The notes: generated by a model from the letters alone, not told the origin. 64,000 nt of DNA from Psychromonas ingrahamii 37 (GCF_000015285.1 NC_008709.1:1364001-1428000), one strand, 5' to 3'; positions 46,031 through 56,976 are shown, counted from the stretch's first letter. A program made the numbers and translations.

Positions 46031-47506
46031 ATGTCCGTTGAATTATTAATGAATATCACCCCCACCGAAACACGCGTTGCGTTAGTTGAAGGTGGTGTAC
46101 TGCAAGAGCTACATATAGAGCGTCAGGCGACCAAAGGAATTGTTGGTAATATATACAAAGGCAAAGTCAGCAGAGTGTTAGCCGGCATGCAAGCCGCTTT
46201 TGTTGATATTGGCTTGGAAAAGGCGGCATTTTTACATGCTTCAGACATTGTGCCCTTTACAGAATGTGTTGCCAAGAATGAAAAAGCAAAATTTAAAGTT
46301 GCAGATATCTCACAACTTGTCCGTCCAGGGCAGGATATTATGGTGCAGGTGGTTAAAGATCCGCTCGGCACTAAGGGAGCCCGTCTTACAACTGATATAA
46401 CCTTGCCTTCACGCTATTTGGTTTTTATGCCTGGAACAGGCCATGTTGGTGTATCACAGCGTATTGAAAGTGCACAGGAACGTGAACGTTTAAAGGTAAT
46501 CGCCCAAGGCTGCTGTGTCAATGATCTGGGCGGCTTTATTATCCGTACAGCGGCAGATGGCGCACCGGAAAAGGAGTTGATTAACGATGCGGCTTTTTTA
46601 CTCCGAGTTTGGCGTAAAGTATTGACGCGTCGTAAGCGGACTGCTAGCAAAAACAGGCTACTTTACCGTGACTTAGGACTCGCATTTCGTATACTGAGAG
46701 ATTTTGTTGGTGAGGAAATAGACAGAGTACGTATTGATTCGCGATTAAATTTTAGTCTGATTCAGAAGTTTACCCATGATTTTGTACCTGAACTGGAGGA
46801 TAAAATCGAATGTTACCGGGGTAAAAGCCCTATTTTTGATCTGTTCGATGTTGAAAATGAAGTGCAGCGTGCATTAGAGCGTAAGGTGGAACTTAAATCA
46901 GGTGGATATTTGATTATTGATCAGACCGAAGCGATGACCACTGTTGATATTAATACCGGTGCATTTGTTGGCCATAGAAATCTTGAAGAGACGATATTTA
47001 ATACCAATATTGAAGCGACACAGGCTATTGCCAGGCAATTACGTTTACGCAATTTAGGCGGTATTATTATTATTGATTTCATCGACATGCAGTCAGTTGA
47101 ACATAAACGCAGAGTATTTAACAGTTTAGAACAAGCATTGTCAAAAGATCGTGTTAAAACCAATATCAATGATTTTTCTCCCTTAGGTTTAATTGAAATG
47201 ACACGCAAACGCACGCAGGAAAGTTTAGAGCATATTTTCTGTGGTGTTTGTGAGCAGTGTAGTGGACGCGGTTATATTAAAACAGTAGAAACCGTTTGTT
47301 ATGAAGTTCTGCGTGAAATATTACGCGTGAATCGCGCCTATGATGCTGATCGTTTTGTTGTTTATACGTCACCTAAAGTGGCTGAGGCATTAACGGGGGA
47401 TGAATCTCATAACCTGGCTGAATTAGTTTTATTTATGGAAAAACCGGTTAAAATTAATGCTGAGCCTCTCTATGGTCAAGAACAGTTTGATGTTGTAATG
47501 ATGTGA
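46031..47506 (+). CDS. rng: ribonuclease G
   Basis: RNase G is an endonuclease for the 5' end of 16S rRNA and some mRNAs. The 491-residue protein has the N-terminal S1/RNase H-like part (IYKGKVSRVLAGMQAAFVDIG), the catalytic aspartates in TTVDINTGAFVG and IIIDFIDM, and the zinc-link motif CGVCEQCSGRG. The length matches E. coli RNase G (489). It is followed 82 bases later by yhdP, as in relatives, with a 24-residue frame between. Confidence 0.96.
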   Translation: MSVELLMNITPTETRVALVEGGVLQELHIERQATKGIVGNIYKGKVSRVLAGMQAAFVDIGLEKAAFLHASDIVPFTECVAKNEKAKFKVADISQLVRPGQDIMVQVVKDPLGTKGARLTTDITLPSRYLVFMPGTGHVGVSQRIESAQERERLKVIAQGCCVNDLGGFIIRTAADGAPEKELINDAAFLLRVWRKVLTRRKRTASKNRLLYRDLGLAFRILRDFVGEEIDRVRIDSRLNFSLIQKFTHDFVPELEDKIECYRGKSPIFDLFDVENEVQRALERKVELKSGGYLIIDQTEAMTTVDINTGAFVGHRNLEETIFNTNIEATQAIARQLRLRNLGGIIIIDFIDMQSVEHKRRVFNSLEQALSKDRVKTNINDFSPLGLIEMTRKRTQESLEHIFCGVCEQCSGRGYIKTVETVCYEVLREILRVNRAYDADRFVVYTSPKVAEALTGDESHNLAELVLFMEKPVKINAEPLYGQEQFDVVMM

Positions 47507-47517
47507 TAGGAAGATAT

Positions 47518-47592
47518 ATGACCTTTAAAAATTCAGGTATTCGAAGTGCTGATCTAGGCTTTATTTTCTTTCATATTGAGTCGGTAAATTGA
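47518..47592 (+). CDS. possible 24-residue leader peptide before yhdP
   Basis: An ATG at 47518 follows ATAGGAAGAT, a good Shine-Dalgarno 11 bases after the rng stop. The frame encodes MTFKNSGIRSADLGFIFFHI and four more residues, and its TGA (47590-47592) overlaps the TTG start of yhdP (47589-47591). The overlap is what translational coupling would need, but the short frame may be incidental. Confidence 0.35.
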   Translation: MTFKNSGIRSADLGFIFFHIESVN

Positions 47593-50500
47593 AATTCTGC
47601 TCTTTAAAATGGCTTAAACGGATATATGCATTAATTGCAGTTAAGCTGTTTATTTTAGCTTTTTTATTAACCTTATCACGCATTATATTTGTCAGAATTG
47701 ACGACTATAAAATCTATGCAATGCAATGGTTAAGCTCCGAATATAATGTTAATTTAACCTTTGAAGATATCTCTGCCGGTATTGACTTCTCAGGACTTAT
47801 TTTAAATGTCAGCGGGATTGAATTGGTCGATTCTGTTGATCTGCCTTATCAGTTTAAACTTGATCATTTGTTTATTTACCTTAATTTTTGGCAGAGCCTC
47901 AGCGAACAAACCTTAGTGTTTAACCGAATATCTGCGCAGGGTGCAGATATTACAATTAAACCAACCGGGAAAAATAATGCTAAATCTGAAAGCTCCTCTG
48001 TCACTACGGCGGCATTGCAGAAAATTTTATTAGTGCAACTGAGTAAGTTTTCAATAAAAGATAGCCAGCTTCATTTTACAGATCCCCTGCAACGCAATAA
48101 AACGGTTGTGATAGAAAAGTTAAATTGGATAAACGAAGAAGGGCGTCACCAGGGGAGAGGTTATGCTTCAATGCTCAACGGCCTTGCCGATAACTCTCTG
48201 AATTTTGTGGTGGATTTAGTTGGACAAAATGAGCCTTTGGCTGGTCATCTTTATGTTGCAGCCGATAACTTCAATATTAGTCATTATTTAACTGCACAAG
48301 TAAATCCTAATGCGCAACTATTTGATGCGGTATTAGGTTTTAAAGCTTGGGCTGAATTTTCCTCTAATAGACTGCAAAAGCTGCAATTGCAATTAAATAA
48401 CACCCAATTGCATTGGTCACAATTGGGGCAAGATTATCTATGGAAGATAAACAGTGGATTGGTGCAATTTACAAACACTAATGACGCGTGGTTATTAGAC
48501 AGTTACAATCTTGATATAGAGTCAAACCAAAAAAAAATGCAAGGTCTTAATGTTCAAGGGCACGGTACGGCAGCGAGTGCTTATTTTGCACTTGATGGGG
48601 TAAACATAAAAGATTTAATGCCTTTATATTTATTACGTTCTGATTTACAAGCAAAAACAATAAATTCCTTGTCAGCTTTTGACCTTAACGCACGACTCGA
48701 TGATTTTTCACTGTTTAAAAACAGTGCGGATAAGCTGCAGTTTTCTGCCCATCTAAGCCAATTTAAGAGCGAACCTCAAGGTGCCATGCCCGGAATAAGT
48801 GATGCTCAGATTGACGTTATTGGTGATCTTTCAAAAGGTAAGTTAAATATTACCTTACCTAAACAGAGTCTCACTTTTGATGGGCAATTTAGCCGAGAAA
48901 TGCCGCTTGAAAGTGCGCAACTTGATTTACAATGGTTACAAATGCCTACTGGATTTAAAGTGTTTAGTGAGCATACGGTATTAAATACGCGCGATCTTAA
49001 TAGCACTACTGCGTTTTCACTTTTTTTCCCCAATCAAGACCAGAAAAATCAAAGTCCTTTTTTAAGTTTGTATAGCTATGCAGATCTCAATGATGCCAGT
49101 AAAGCACAATATTATTTACCCGTTAAAGCGCTGGGTAATAAAGTCTTTAATTACCTGCAGCCAACCCTAAAAAAAGGACAGGTAAAGGGGGCGAAAATAT
49201 TATGGTACGGTGCATTAAATCAATATCCCTACGGTCAGAATAACGGCATTTTCCAGGCTTGGGTACCATTACGAGGATCCGAATACGATTTTTATGGCGA
49301 CTGGCAAGGACTCACCAATCTCGATTTAGATATTCTCTTTGAGAATGATGGACTGACTATGAATGCGCATAGCGCCTCTTTGCAGGAGGTGGAGGTTAAA
49401 AAATTGACGGCGAGCATTGATCATTTAAATCCCAATGGCATTTTAACTGTTAACGCAGAAATCACTGAAGACGCACAAAAAATAAGTGACTATTTAAAAG
49501 CTTCTCCTCTTAAGGAAAGTGTGGGTAAAGCACTCTCGGTTATTGAAGTCGAAAAAAAATTAACCGGTGCACTAACGTTAACCATCCCTTTTAATCAAAA
49601 AACGCAGAAGAGCAAAACCTTGGGCACCATTCAGCTGGCAAAAAATAATGTTAATATTAAGTTAGCTGAAGATCTGATCCTGCCTTTAAAAAACGTGCGG
49701 GGAGAGTTTAGTTTTATCAATGGCAACTTGATGGCAAATAACCTTCAGGGCCAATTATTTGAACAACCAATACAGATTTCTTTTAACAGTGAAGCACAAC
49801 AAGACAGATATCAAGTGAACGCCGATTTGTCAGGAAATTGGGATTTGATGGGATTAACAGATGCACAAACCATTCTGAATCCGCTAAAAATATCAGGACA
49901 ATTAGATTGGGCTGCCGCGATAAACTTTGATAATTTTCTGGCGAGTGGTTATCAATATAATGTTGCCTTTAATTCTGCAACACGGGGAGTGGATATCGCG
50001 CTTCCTTATCCCTTTGAAAAAAATGCGTTGCAATCCTGGCCGACAGATATCGTTGTTTCAGGTGACCAAAACAGCAGCACTATTGAGGCAAAAATAAAAA
50101 ACACCTTGTGGTTTAGTGGAATCGTTGACTATCGAGAAAAACACAATAATATTCCCTATTTTGTGCTTAATATAGGGACGGATAATGTCTCTGAAATTGA
50201 TAAAACCAAGCAGGTTATTAATGTTAATCTGGATAACCTTAATATCGCCAGTTGGTATCAAAAATGGGTGTTGTTTGACAAGTGGAGGGGCAAGCTTAAG
50301 ACACAAGGAAAAAGCAGTCAAAGGATTAAGTTGGATGAAATTAACGTCAGCATTCAACATGCTGATTTATTTTCACAACCCTTAAATAATTTAAAAGTAC
50401 GCGCTGTCAACGATCATAAAAAGTGGGATATGGCCGTTGACTCTGATAATTTACAAACAGCAGTGGAGTTGCGCAATGGAGAACCTATGCGGCTCGATTT

Positions 50501-51473
50501 TGATATTAAAAAGTTGAATTTCCACTCGCTGGATTTATCAAATATCAATGCAGATCAAGGATTGGACTCAAATAATCAAGCACAAGATCGTAATTTATTG
50601 AAGGATTACCCCGAAATTTTGGTTGATTGCTTAGAGTGTATTTATGGCGATATAAATTTATCGCCAATGCGCCTGCATATTTTTCCTAACAAAAAAAATC
50701 TTAATATTAATTACATTAAAATTGGGAATGAGAAAGAATTTACCGAGATATCAGGCGTTTGGGATCAATATAAAACTAACCTGATTGTTAAAAGTGTCGG
50801 TAACGAGGTCAACGATATTGTAAAAAGGCTAGGTTATAGCAGCCCGATGATCTATTCTAAAGCTGAATTAAGCGGGGCTTTAAATTGGATTGGCGCACCC
50901 TGGTCTTTTAATTTAGATTCTTTGAAGGGTACTTTTTCTGCCAAATTAACCGATGGTGCTATCACTGAGGTTAATGATAACGGTGCGCGTTTATTAAGTT
51001 TATTTAGTCTTGATGGGATTCGCCGCACACTAAACAATGAATTTAACAATGTATTTTCAAAAGGTTTGAATTTTGATCAAGCAAACTTTTCAGGTAGTAT
51101 TACCGATGGTATTGTTAAAAATGATGATTTTTATTTAAATGGCTCTGCCGGGAAAATATCAGGTAAGGGGCTTATCGACTTGCCAAATAATGATACTAAT
51201 TATCAGATTAGTTACAGCCCTGCAATCACCTCAAGTTTACCCGTTTTAACTGCATTTGTGATAAGTCCCTTGACCGGAGCTGCCGTTTTTATGTTGGCTA
51301 AAATTTTAGAACCTGTTGTAGAGACGATTATTCGAGTTGATTTTACGGTTAAAGGTCCGTTGAATTCACCTGAAATCAAACTTATCAACAGAAAAAAAGG
51401 TAAAGTAACACTGCAAAACACTGAAGTGCTTCATGCAATAGAAGAACTCAAGCAAAAAAATGCCAAGAGTTAA
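47589..51473 (+). CDS. yhdP: YhdP, large AsmA-family envelope protein
   Basis: The 1294-residue protein has one N-terminal membrane helix (about 15-35, ALIAVKLFILAFLL) and a very long repetitive beta-rich periplasmic part, with the C-terminal AsmA-like segment (LNSPEIKLINRKKG). YhdP with TamB and YdbH is known to carry phospholipids to the outer membrane. E. coli YhdP has 1266 residues. It starts with TTG at 47589; no ATG is near the conserved first residues (KWLKRIYALIAVKLF). It sits in the rng-yhdP-nit-tldD order typical of the group. Confidence 0.93.
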   Translation: MKFCSLKWLKRIYALIAVKLFILAFLLTLSRIIFVRIDDYKIYAMQWLSSEYNVNLTFEDISAGIDFSGLILNVSGIELVDSVDLPYQFKLDHLFIYLNFWQSLSEQTLVFNRISAQGADITIKPTGKNNAKSESSSVTTAALQKILLVQLSKFSIKDSQLHFTDPLQRNKTVVIEKLNWINEEGRHQGRGYASMLNGLADNSLNFVVDLVGQNEPLAGHLYVAADNFNISHYLTAQVNPNAQLFDAVLGFKAWAEFSSNRLQKLQLQLNNTQLHWSQLGQDYLWKINSGLVQFTNTNDAWLLDSYNLDIESNQKKMQGLNVQGHGTAASAYFALDGVNIKDLMPLYLLRSDLQAKTINSLSAFDLNARLDDFSLFKNSADKLQFSAHLSQFKSEPQGAMPGISDAQIDVIGDLSKGKLNITLPKQSLTFDGQFSREMPLESAQLDLQWLQMPTGFKVFSEHTVLNTRDLNSTTAFSLFFPNQDQKNQSPFLSLYSYADLNDASKAQYYLPVKALGNKVFNYLQPTLKKGQVKGAKILWYGALNQYPYGQNNGIFQAWVPLRGSEYDFYGDWQGLTNLDLDILFENDGLTMNAHSASLQEVEVKKLTASIDHLNPNGILTVNAEITEDAQKISDYLKASPLKESVGKALSVIEVEKKLTGALTLTIPFNQKTQKSKTLGTIQLAKNNVNIKLAEDLILPLKNVRGEFSFINGNLMANNLQGQLFEQPIQISFNSEAQQDRYQVNADLSGNWDLMGLTDAQTILNPLKISGQLDWAAAINFDNFLASGYQYNVAFNSATRGVDIALPYPFEKNALQSWPTDIVVSGDQNSSTIEAKIKNTLWFSGIVDYREKHNNIPYFVLNIGTDNVSEIDKTKQVINVNLDNLNIASWYQKWVLFDKWRGKLKTQGKSSQRIKLDEINVSIQHADLFSQPLNNLKVRAVNDHKKWDMAVDSDNLQTAVELRNGEPMRLDFDIKKLNFHSLDLSNINADQGLDSNNQAQDRNLLKDYPEILVDCLECIYGDINLSPMRLHIFPNKKNLNINYIKIGNEKEFTEISGVWDQYKTNLIVKSVGNEVNDIVKRLGYSSPMIYSKAELSGALNWIGAPWSFNLDSLKGTFSAKLTDGAITEVNDNGARLLSLFSLDGIRRTLNNEFNNVFSKGLNFDQANFSGSITDGIVKNDDFYLNGSAGKISGKGLIDLPNNDTNYQISYSPAITSSLPVLTAFVISPLTGAAVFMLAKILEPVVETIIRVDFTVKGPLNSPEIKLINRKKGKVTLQNTEVLHAIEELKQKNAKS

Positions 51474-51616
51474 TGCTCATGGTAGGATCTCGGCTCTCTA
51501 TTTTAGCGTGGTTTGAGTTTATTTCTGCACCTGTTTTTACTCATTAGCCGTGCAGATGTTAACGTCTGCAGTATTATTGAGGATCATGATCTGTATACTA
51601 TGAAAGGAAACTGACA

Positions 51617-52441
51617 ATGAGTTTTAGTCTATCAGCAATACAAATGCACAGTTTGAGTCTTCCTAGTGAGAATTTAGCGCGTTTAAGGGTCTTGTTAGCG
51701 GCATTGTCTCCTATTCCAGGGCAATTGGTGCTATTGCCTGAGAATGCTCTCTGTATTGCAGACAAAGACCATTATTTAGCTTTATCCGAAAATTTGGGAA
51801 AGGGTTATTATCAGTCACTGTTGAGCGCCCTTGCAAAGCATTACCAATGTTATTTAATCTGTGGCAGTTTCCCGATTAAAAGTACCATAACGGATAAAAT
51901 ATTTACAACTTGTTTGGTGTTTTCGCCTTTGGGTGAACTCATCAGTCACTACCATAAAATGCATCTTTTTGACGCACAGGTTGCGGACCACAAAGGAATT
52001 TATAAAGAGTCAGATACCTTTGTTCCCGGGCAAGAAGTGAAGTTGTTTAACTGGGACTGTGGCGCTTATTCAGTCAAAGTTGGATTAACTATCTGTTACG
52101 ATTTACGTTTCCCGGGTTTATTTCAAACATTACGCAAACAGGGAGCGGATATTTTATTAGTGCCCGCCGCCTTTACACAAACAACAGGACAGGCGCACTG
52201 GTTACCTTTATTACAAGCCAGGGCAATAGAAAATCAGTGTTATATTATTGCTGCGAATCAGAGCAGCCATGAAACCTATGGTCATTCCATGATTATTTCA
52301 CCCTGGGGTGAAGTACTTGAACAATTAGCAGAGGGTGAAGGCAGTATTCACCACCTCTTTGAAAAATCACAGATAGAAAAAATTCGTCAAGCTATGCCGA
52401 TACTTGAGCATAACCGTTTTACAACCTTAACCAGCTTTTAA
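51617..52441 (+). CDS. nitrilase-superfamily amidohydrolase (Nit1-like)
   Basis: The 274-residue protein has the catalytic triad of the carbon-nitrogen hydrolases: Glu in LLPENAL, Lys in YHKMHLFD and Cys in TICYDLRFP. It resembles deaminated glutathione amidases (NIT1). Its position between yhdP and tldD is conserved in Vibrio and Shewanella. AGGAAACTGACA is the ribosome site, and tldD follows after 19 bases, so the two are probably cotranscribed. Confidence 0.9.
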   Translation: MSFSLSAIQMHSLSLPSENLARLRVLLAALSPIPGQLVLLPENALCIADKDHYLALSENLGKGYYQSLLSALAKHYQCYLICGSFPIKSTITDKIFTTCLVFSPLGELISHYHKMHLFDAQVADHKGIYKESDTFVPGQEVKLFNWDCGAYSVKVGLTICYDLRFPGLFQTLRKQGADILLVPAAFTQTTGQAHWLPLLQARAIENQCYIIAANQSSHETYGHSMIISPWGEVLEQLAEGEGSIHHLFEKSQIEKIRQAMPILEHNRFTTLTSF

Positions 52442-52460
52442 AAGTTTAAAGGAAATATTC

Positions 52461-53906
52461 ATGTCCTTCGATAAAGTATGCGAACGATTTTTAGCCCCTG
52501 CACAATTACAAATTAGTGATTTAGAATCTCAGCTTGCAGCTCTTAATAGCAATCAAATTGATTATGCCGACTTTTATTTTCAGTCAAGTCGACACGAATC
52601 GTGGTTGTTGGAAGATGGGATTGTCAAAGATGGCAGTTATAACATTGAGAAAGGTGTTGGCATCCGTGCGGTTTCAGGAGAAAAAACAGGTTTTGCCTAT
52701 TCTGATCAAATTTCGTTAAAAGCAATTAAAGAGGCCGCTGATGCGGCTAAAAGTATTGTTAAAAGTGGTCAGGAAAAACAGCTAAAACTTATTCTGCCAA
52801 CCCCTTCGAAGTTAATTTATGGTGAATCCGATCCTCTGATAAGTTTATCGAGAGAGAAAAAAATTGCGCTCTTAAAGCAGGTTGATCAGTTTACCCGCGC
52901 CTTAGAGCCTTCGGTCACCGATGTCACTGTCTCTCTAAATGCTGTTTATGAAGAAATTCTGGTGGCCGCGACCGACGGTACCTTAGCCACTGATATTCGC
53001 CCGTTAGTTCGTTTTGGTTGCTCGGTGTTGATTGAAAAAAAGGGTAAACGAGAGCGTGGCAGTGCAGGTGGCGGTGGACGTTTTGATTTGGACTATTTTA
53101 TTGATAGCAGCGAAGGAGAAGAAGTTGTGTTCGGTTATGCGCGTGCAGCCGTTCATCAAGCTTTGACTAATATTGAGGCTATCGACGCGCCCGCAGGCTC
53201 AATGCCTGTTATTGTTGGTGCAGGCTGGCCGGGTGTGTTATTACATGAAGCAGTAGGACATGGTTTAGAAGGTGACTTTAATCGTAAAGGTTCATCGGCT
53301 TACGCGGGACGCATTGGTGACAAAGTCGCGTCAGAGCAGTGTACTATCATTGATGACGGTACCCTTGGAGATCGTCGCGGCTCTCTTAATATCGATGATG
53401 AAGGCACTAAAACTCAACGTAATGTGTTAATCGAAAAAGGTGTTTTAAAAGGTTATATGCAGGATAAAATGAATGCTCGATTGATGGGGGTTGCACCTAC
53501 CGGCAACGGCCGCCGAGAATCCTATGCCCATTTGCCAATGCCGCGTATGACCAACACTTTTATGCTTAATGGCACTTATGCTCATGAAGAATTAATTGAA
53601 AGTGTTAAAAAAGGTATTTATGCACCTAACTTTGGTGGAGGTCAGGTTGACATCACCTCGGGAAAATTTGTGTTCTCCGCTTCCGAGGCTTACCTGATTG
53701 AAAATGGTAAAATCACTACACCGATTAAAGGTGCTACCCTGATTGGTAACGGTTTTGATACGATGCAACAAATCTCTATGGTCGCCAATAATATGGCGCT
53801 GGATTCAGGTGTCGGTGTATGCGGTAAAGAGGGGCAGAGTTTGCCTGTGGGCGTGGGACAACCCTCAGTGAAAGTTGATCAACTAACTGTTGGCGGGACT
53901 AATTAA
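52461..53906 (+). CDS. tldD: metalloprotease TldD
   Basis: TldD is the metal-bearing half of the TldD-PmbA(TldE) protease, which degrades CcdA and matures microcin B17 and other peptides. The 481-residue protein contains [13 protein letters not shown] with the HExxxH zinc motif, followed by the conserved [10 protein letters not shown]. The partner gene pmbA lies 1.7 kb downstream, on the same strand and separated by two genes. The ribosome site AAGGAAAT precedes the ATG. Confidence 0.97.
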   Translation: MSFDKVCERFLAPAQLQISDLESQLAALNSNQIDYADFYFQSSRHESWLLEDGIVKDGSYNIEKGVGIRAVSGEKTGFAYSDQISLKAIKEAADAAKSIVKSGQEKQLKLILPTPSKLIYGESDPLISLSREKKIALLKQVDQFTRALEPSVTDVTVSLNAVYEEILVAATDGTLATDIRPLVRFGCSVLIEKKGKRERGSAGGGGRFDLDYFIDSSEGEEVVFGYARAAVHQALTNIEAIDAPAGSMPVIVGAGWPGVLLHEAVGHGLEGDFNRKGSSAYAGRIGDKVASEQCTIIDDGTLGDRRGSLNIDDEGTKTQRNVLIEKGVLKGYMQDKMNARLMGVAPTGNGRRESYAHLPMPRMTNTFMLNGTYAHEELIESVKKGIYAPNFGGGQVDITSGKFVFSASEAYLIENGKITTPIKGATLIGNGFDTMQQISMVANNMALDSGVGVCGKEGQSLPVGVGQPSVKVDQLTVGGTN

Positions 53907-54078
53907 ACAAATTTTCTGCAAAGTAAACTGGTCTAGTGTGAAGCGCTAGGCTTAGGCTGGTTATTTTAGGGATTTAAAATAATTAAGTTAGGGTTAATGT
54001 TAACGCAAAAAATTGATTGGATTTTTATGTGGATTGTTATTAGGTTGTCTATCGTTATATTATTTTATCAGCCGTGTT

Positions 54079-54705
54079 ATGTATTACGGTGAGAGACTCA
54101 ATAGCATCACGCATCTGGTGGGGGCGGTTTTAGCCCTCATTGGTTTTGGTGTATTATTAACACTGGCTATGCAAGAGAATAATTGGCGAATATTGGTCAG
54201 TTTTACTATTTTTGGCTTTACCCTTGTGCTGCTTTATTCTATGTCTACTTTGTATCACAGCTTGCACTCTCCGAAACTTAAAAAAATATTCCAGAAGCTC
54301 GATCACATCTCAATTTACCTGTTAATCGCAGGCACCTATACACCTTACATGCTGGTCTCATTAGAAAATAATAACGGTCTGCTGATGCTGATAATAGTAT
54401 GGGGATTAGCTATTATTGGTTTACTCGTCGATATGTTGGTTAGCAAACGTATTGAATGGTTACAAGTGTCAATTTATTTGTTAATGGGCTGGATTTGCCT
54501 GTTTAATTATTCACAATTTCAGGCCGCTATCCCCGCTGCAGGGATGATTTGGCTGACCGTTGGGGGAATAGCTTATACGGCAGGTATTCTTTTTTATATT
54601 TTGGACACGCTGAATAAATTAACCCATGCTCATGGCATCTGGCACCTGTTTGTTTTATCGGGCTCTATCTGCCATTTCATCTCTATTGCTGGATATGTCA
54701 GATGA
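54079..54705 (+). CDS. hemolysin III family (YqfA/PAQR-type) membrane protein
   Basis: From ATG 54079 the protein has 208 residues, usual for the family, with the opening YGERLNSITHLVGA. It has about seven hydrophobic helices and the conserved TLYHSL, KKIFQKLDH, IAGTYTP and HGIWHLFVLSGS motifs whose histidines probably bind a metal. A TTG at 54013 would add an extra hydrophobic stretch, but it has no ribosome site. Haemolysis is not the established role of bacterial relatives. It is inserted between tldD and darP/pmbA. A bidirectional terminator follows. Confidence 0.85.
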   Translation: MYYGERLNSITHLVGAVLALIGFGVLLTLAMQENNWRILVSFTIFGFTLVLLYSMSTLYHSLHSPKLKKIFQKLDHISIYLLIAGTYTPYMLVSLENNNGLLMLIIVWGLAIIGLLVDMLVSKRIEWLQVSIYLLMGWICLFNYSQFQAAIPAAGMIWLTVGGIAYTAGILFYILDTLNKLTHAHGIWHLFVLSGSICHFISIAGYVR

Positions 54706-54770
54706 GTGAATAATTGGTTTAATAACACGATATTGAAGCAGTACTCGCATGGCGGAAGAGTTGTAAATCT

Positions 54771-54806
54771 AAAAAGAGAAATGAGTTGAGCATTTCTCTT
54801 TTTTTT
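54771..54806. terminator. bidirectional terminator between the hemolysin III-type gene and darP
   Basis: AAAAGAGAAATG and CATTTCTCTTTT pair perfectly around AGTTGAG. A and T tracts on both sides allow function for the two convergent genes. Confidence 0.9.
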
Positions 54807-54819
54807 GATGGGCCGAAAG

Positions 54820-55326
54820 TTATAAACAAATAGGTTTTAGGTAAGTAAATAAATCCTTGGCAGCCTTGGCGGGTTTTTCTAATTTTTTTTCCTTATTTGC
54901 CTGACGCACAAGTTGACGCAATTTTTGACGATCAAGCTGCGGATATTCTACTAATAACTGCTCTACTTTATTATCCCCAAGCTCGATTAACTGATCCCTC
55001 AACAATTCTAAGTTTTGTGTCGCATGGGTTAACTGCTGATGTTTATTGTTCAATTTATCAAGGGCAGTTTGAATCACGTCAATGTCTTCGGTTCTGAGTA
55101 CTTTACCTATATATTGTATTTGACGGCGCAGTGCTTCGTGCTTGCCGCTAATTTTATGGGCAACAGAAATAGCATGAAAAAGTGATTCACTTGCGGGTAT
55201 CTGAGCAAGTTGTTTTTTATTTAATGCAACTAGTTCACGACCAACCAATTTCAGGGCTTCAGCATCACGTTTAATTTGCGATTTACTGATTTCATCCTCA
55301 ACAACTTCTACAACTTTTTTATTCAT
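54820..55326 (-). CDS. darP: ribosome maturation protein DarP (YjgA, DUF615)
   Basis: DarP assists 50S subunit assembly at the peptidyl transferase centre. From ATG 55326 the product is 168 residues, strongly charged and mostly helical, with the family stretches SKSQIKRDAEALKLVG, LRRQIQYIGKVLR and LRQLVRQANKEK. A GTG at 55344 would add 6 residues; neither has a clear ribosome site. It is divergent from pmbA, the conserved yjgA-pmbA arrangement. Confidence 0.93.
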   Translation of the reverse strand: MNKKVVEVVEDEISKSQIKRDAEALKLVGRELVALNKKQLAQIPASESLFHAISVAHKISGKHEALRRQIQYIGKVLRTEDIDVIQTALDKLNNKHQQLTHATQNLELLRDQLIELGDNKVEQLLVEYPQLDRQKLRQLVRQANKEKKLEKPAKAAKDLFTYLKPICL

Positions 55327-55344
55327 AAATTTATTTTCTATCAC

Positions 55345-55650
55345 AGTTAAATGGAATAATTACTTACATGATAACATCATCACAAGAAGCTTGCTTTAAA
55401 GCATGTTATTCTATTATACGCGAACGATTCTAAAATGCAGTATTCACTGTGCCAAGAGGTGATTTTTCAGCATGATAAGTGCGCGTCATAAAGTGGCTAA
55501 TAACATGATATTGTTGCCGGGAAGGGTTATTGGCAAAAGCTTGTTAGCTGATTTTTATGGCGTATTCTTATTAACCAGGAATTTGTTTTTTAACTGATTC
55601 GGATACTTTTCACGATCAAATTTTATTTTATTCTAAGTGGTGTATTAATA
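55345..55650. other. 306-base divergent gap darP-pmbA
   Basis: The gap must carry promoters for both genes. A plus-strand ATG at 55472 with AAGAGGTG about 10 bases before it opens a 41-codon frame (MISARHKVANNMILLPGRVI and on) ending at TGA 55595-55597. It has no known relative, and I regard it as possible but weak. Confidence 0.4.
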
Positions 55651-56976
55651 ATGATTGAACAGAAACAACAACTCGAAAATGCGGTTAATGAGGCATTAAC
55701 ATTTGCTCAGCAGCTTGGGGTTAATCAGGCTGAAGTTGCACTCGGAAAGGCGACGGGTATTTCTGTTAATACACGCTTGGGAGAGGTCGAAAATATTGAG
55801 TTTAATCATGATGGTGCGATGGGAATTAGCGTGTATGTAAACCAATGTAAGGGAAGTGCATCAACGGCTGATTTAAGTTTAGAAGCCATTCACTCAAGCG
55901 TTAAAGCTGCGGTAGATATTGCCAAGTTTACCAGTAAAGACCCGTTCTCCGGTTTATTGGATCCTGAATTTTTAGAAAAAAATCCACTTGATTTAGATCT
56001 TTATCATCCCTGCAACTATACGACAGAAGAGTTTTTGGCAGTTGCCAAAGAGTGTGAGGAGATCGCATTATCCAGTGACTCGCGTATTGTGAACTCCGAT
56101 GGGGCCGCATTTAACAGTCATTCAAGTCTCAAAGTATATGGTAATACCAATGGTTTCCTGCACAGTTATGCAACCAGTCGTCATAGTTTAAGTTGTGTGT
56201 TAATTGCAAAGCAGCAACAGGAAATGCAACGAAATTACAGTTACACTAGCGGGCGGGACGTTAATGACCTATTGAGCGCAAAATGGGTGGCAGAAGATGC
56301 TGCAAAGCGTACTTTAGATCGTTTAGGTGCAACTAAAATAAAAACCCAAGAAAGCGCGGTTATTTTTGCCCCAGAAGTTGCTACCGGCTTATTTGGGCAT
56401 CTCGTTGGTGCTATCAGTGGGATGAGTTTGTATAAAAAATCAAGTTTTTTACTGGATAGTTTAGGGACGAAAATATTTCCTGAATGGATGCAAATTTCGG
56501 AGCACCCGCATATTATGAAAGGTCTAGCCAGTGCGCCCTATGACCAGGAAGGGTGCAAAACGATTCAGCGAAATATTGTTGAAAGTGGCGTACTGCAGAC
56601 CTATTTATTACCCGGCTATGCTTCTCGCAAAATGAAAATGGAAAGTACAGGCCATGCCGGAGGCATTCATAACTGGCATGTTAAAACAGGTGATTTAGAT
56701 TTGCCCGGATTATTTAAAGAAATGGGCACTGGGTTGTTTGTTACCGAATTAATGGGGCAAGGTGTGAATTTGGTGAGTGGAGATTATTCTCGCGGAGCGA
56801 GCGGTTTTTGGATTGAGAATGGGGTGATTGTTTGTCCTGTACATGAAATTACCATTGCGGGAAATTTAAAAGAGATGTTTATGGGGATTGAAGCGATCGG
56901 CAATGATATTGATCCGCGCAGCAGCCTTAAAACAGGCTCTATTTTAATTAACAAAATGAAAATAGCCGGGCAATAA
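55651..56976 (+). CDS. pmbA: metalloprotease PmbA (TldE)
   Basis: PmbA is the second subunit of the TldD/PmbA protease and lacks the zinc motif. The 441-residue protein has the TldE-type features RLGEVENIEFNHDGAMGI, TGHAGGIHNW and LVSGDYSRGASGFWIENG. It has its own promoter region and ends at a TTCG-looped terminator. A half copy of the TATACCCAA repeat (56978-56989) follows the stop. Confidence 0.97.
   Translation: MIEQKQQLENAVNEALTFAQQLGVNQAEVALGKATGISVNTRLGEVENIEFNHDGAMGISVYVNQCKGSASTADLSLEAIHSSVKAAVDIAKFTSKDPFSGLLDPEFLEKNPLDLDLYHPCNYTTEEFLAVAKECEEIALSSDSRIVNSDGAAFNSHSSLKVYGNTNGFLHSYATSRHSLSCVLIAKQQQEMQRNYSYTSGRDVNDLLSAKWVAEDAAKRTLDRLGATKIKTQESAVIFAPEVATGLFGHLVGAISGMSLYKKSSFLLDSLGTKIFPEWMQISEHPHIMKGLASAPYDQEGCKTIQRNIVESGVLQTYLLPGYASRKMKMESTGHAGGIHNWHVKTGDLDLPGLFKEMGTGLFVTELMGQGVNLVSGDYSRGASGFWIENGVIVCPVHEITIAGNLKEMFMGIEAIGNDIDPRSSLKTGSILINKMKIAGQ

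Noticed and set aside
54013-54078. TTG start for the hemolysin III-type protein
   Set aside because: No ribosome site, and the added hydrophobic stretch is absent from the family; ATG 54079 gives the usual length.
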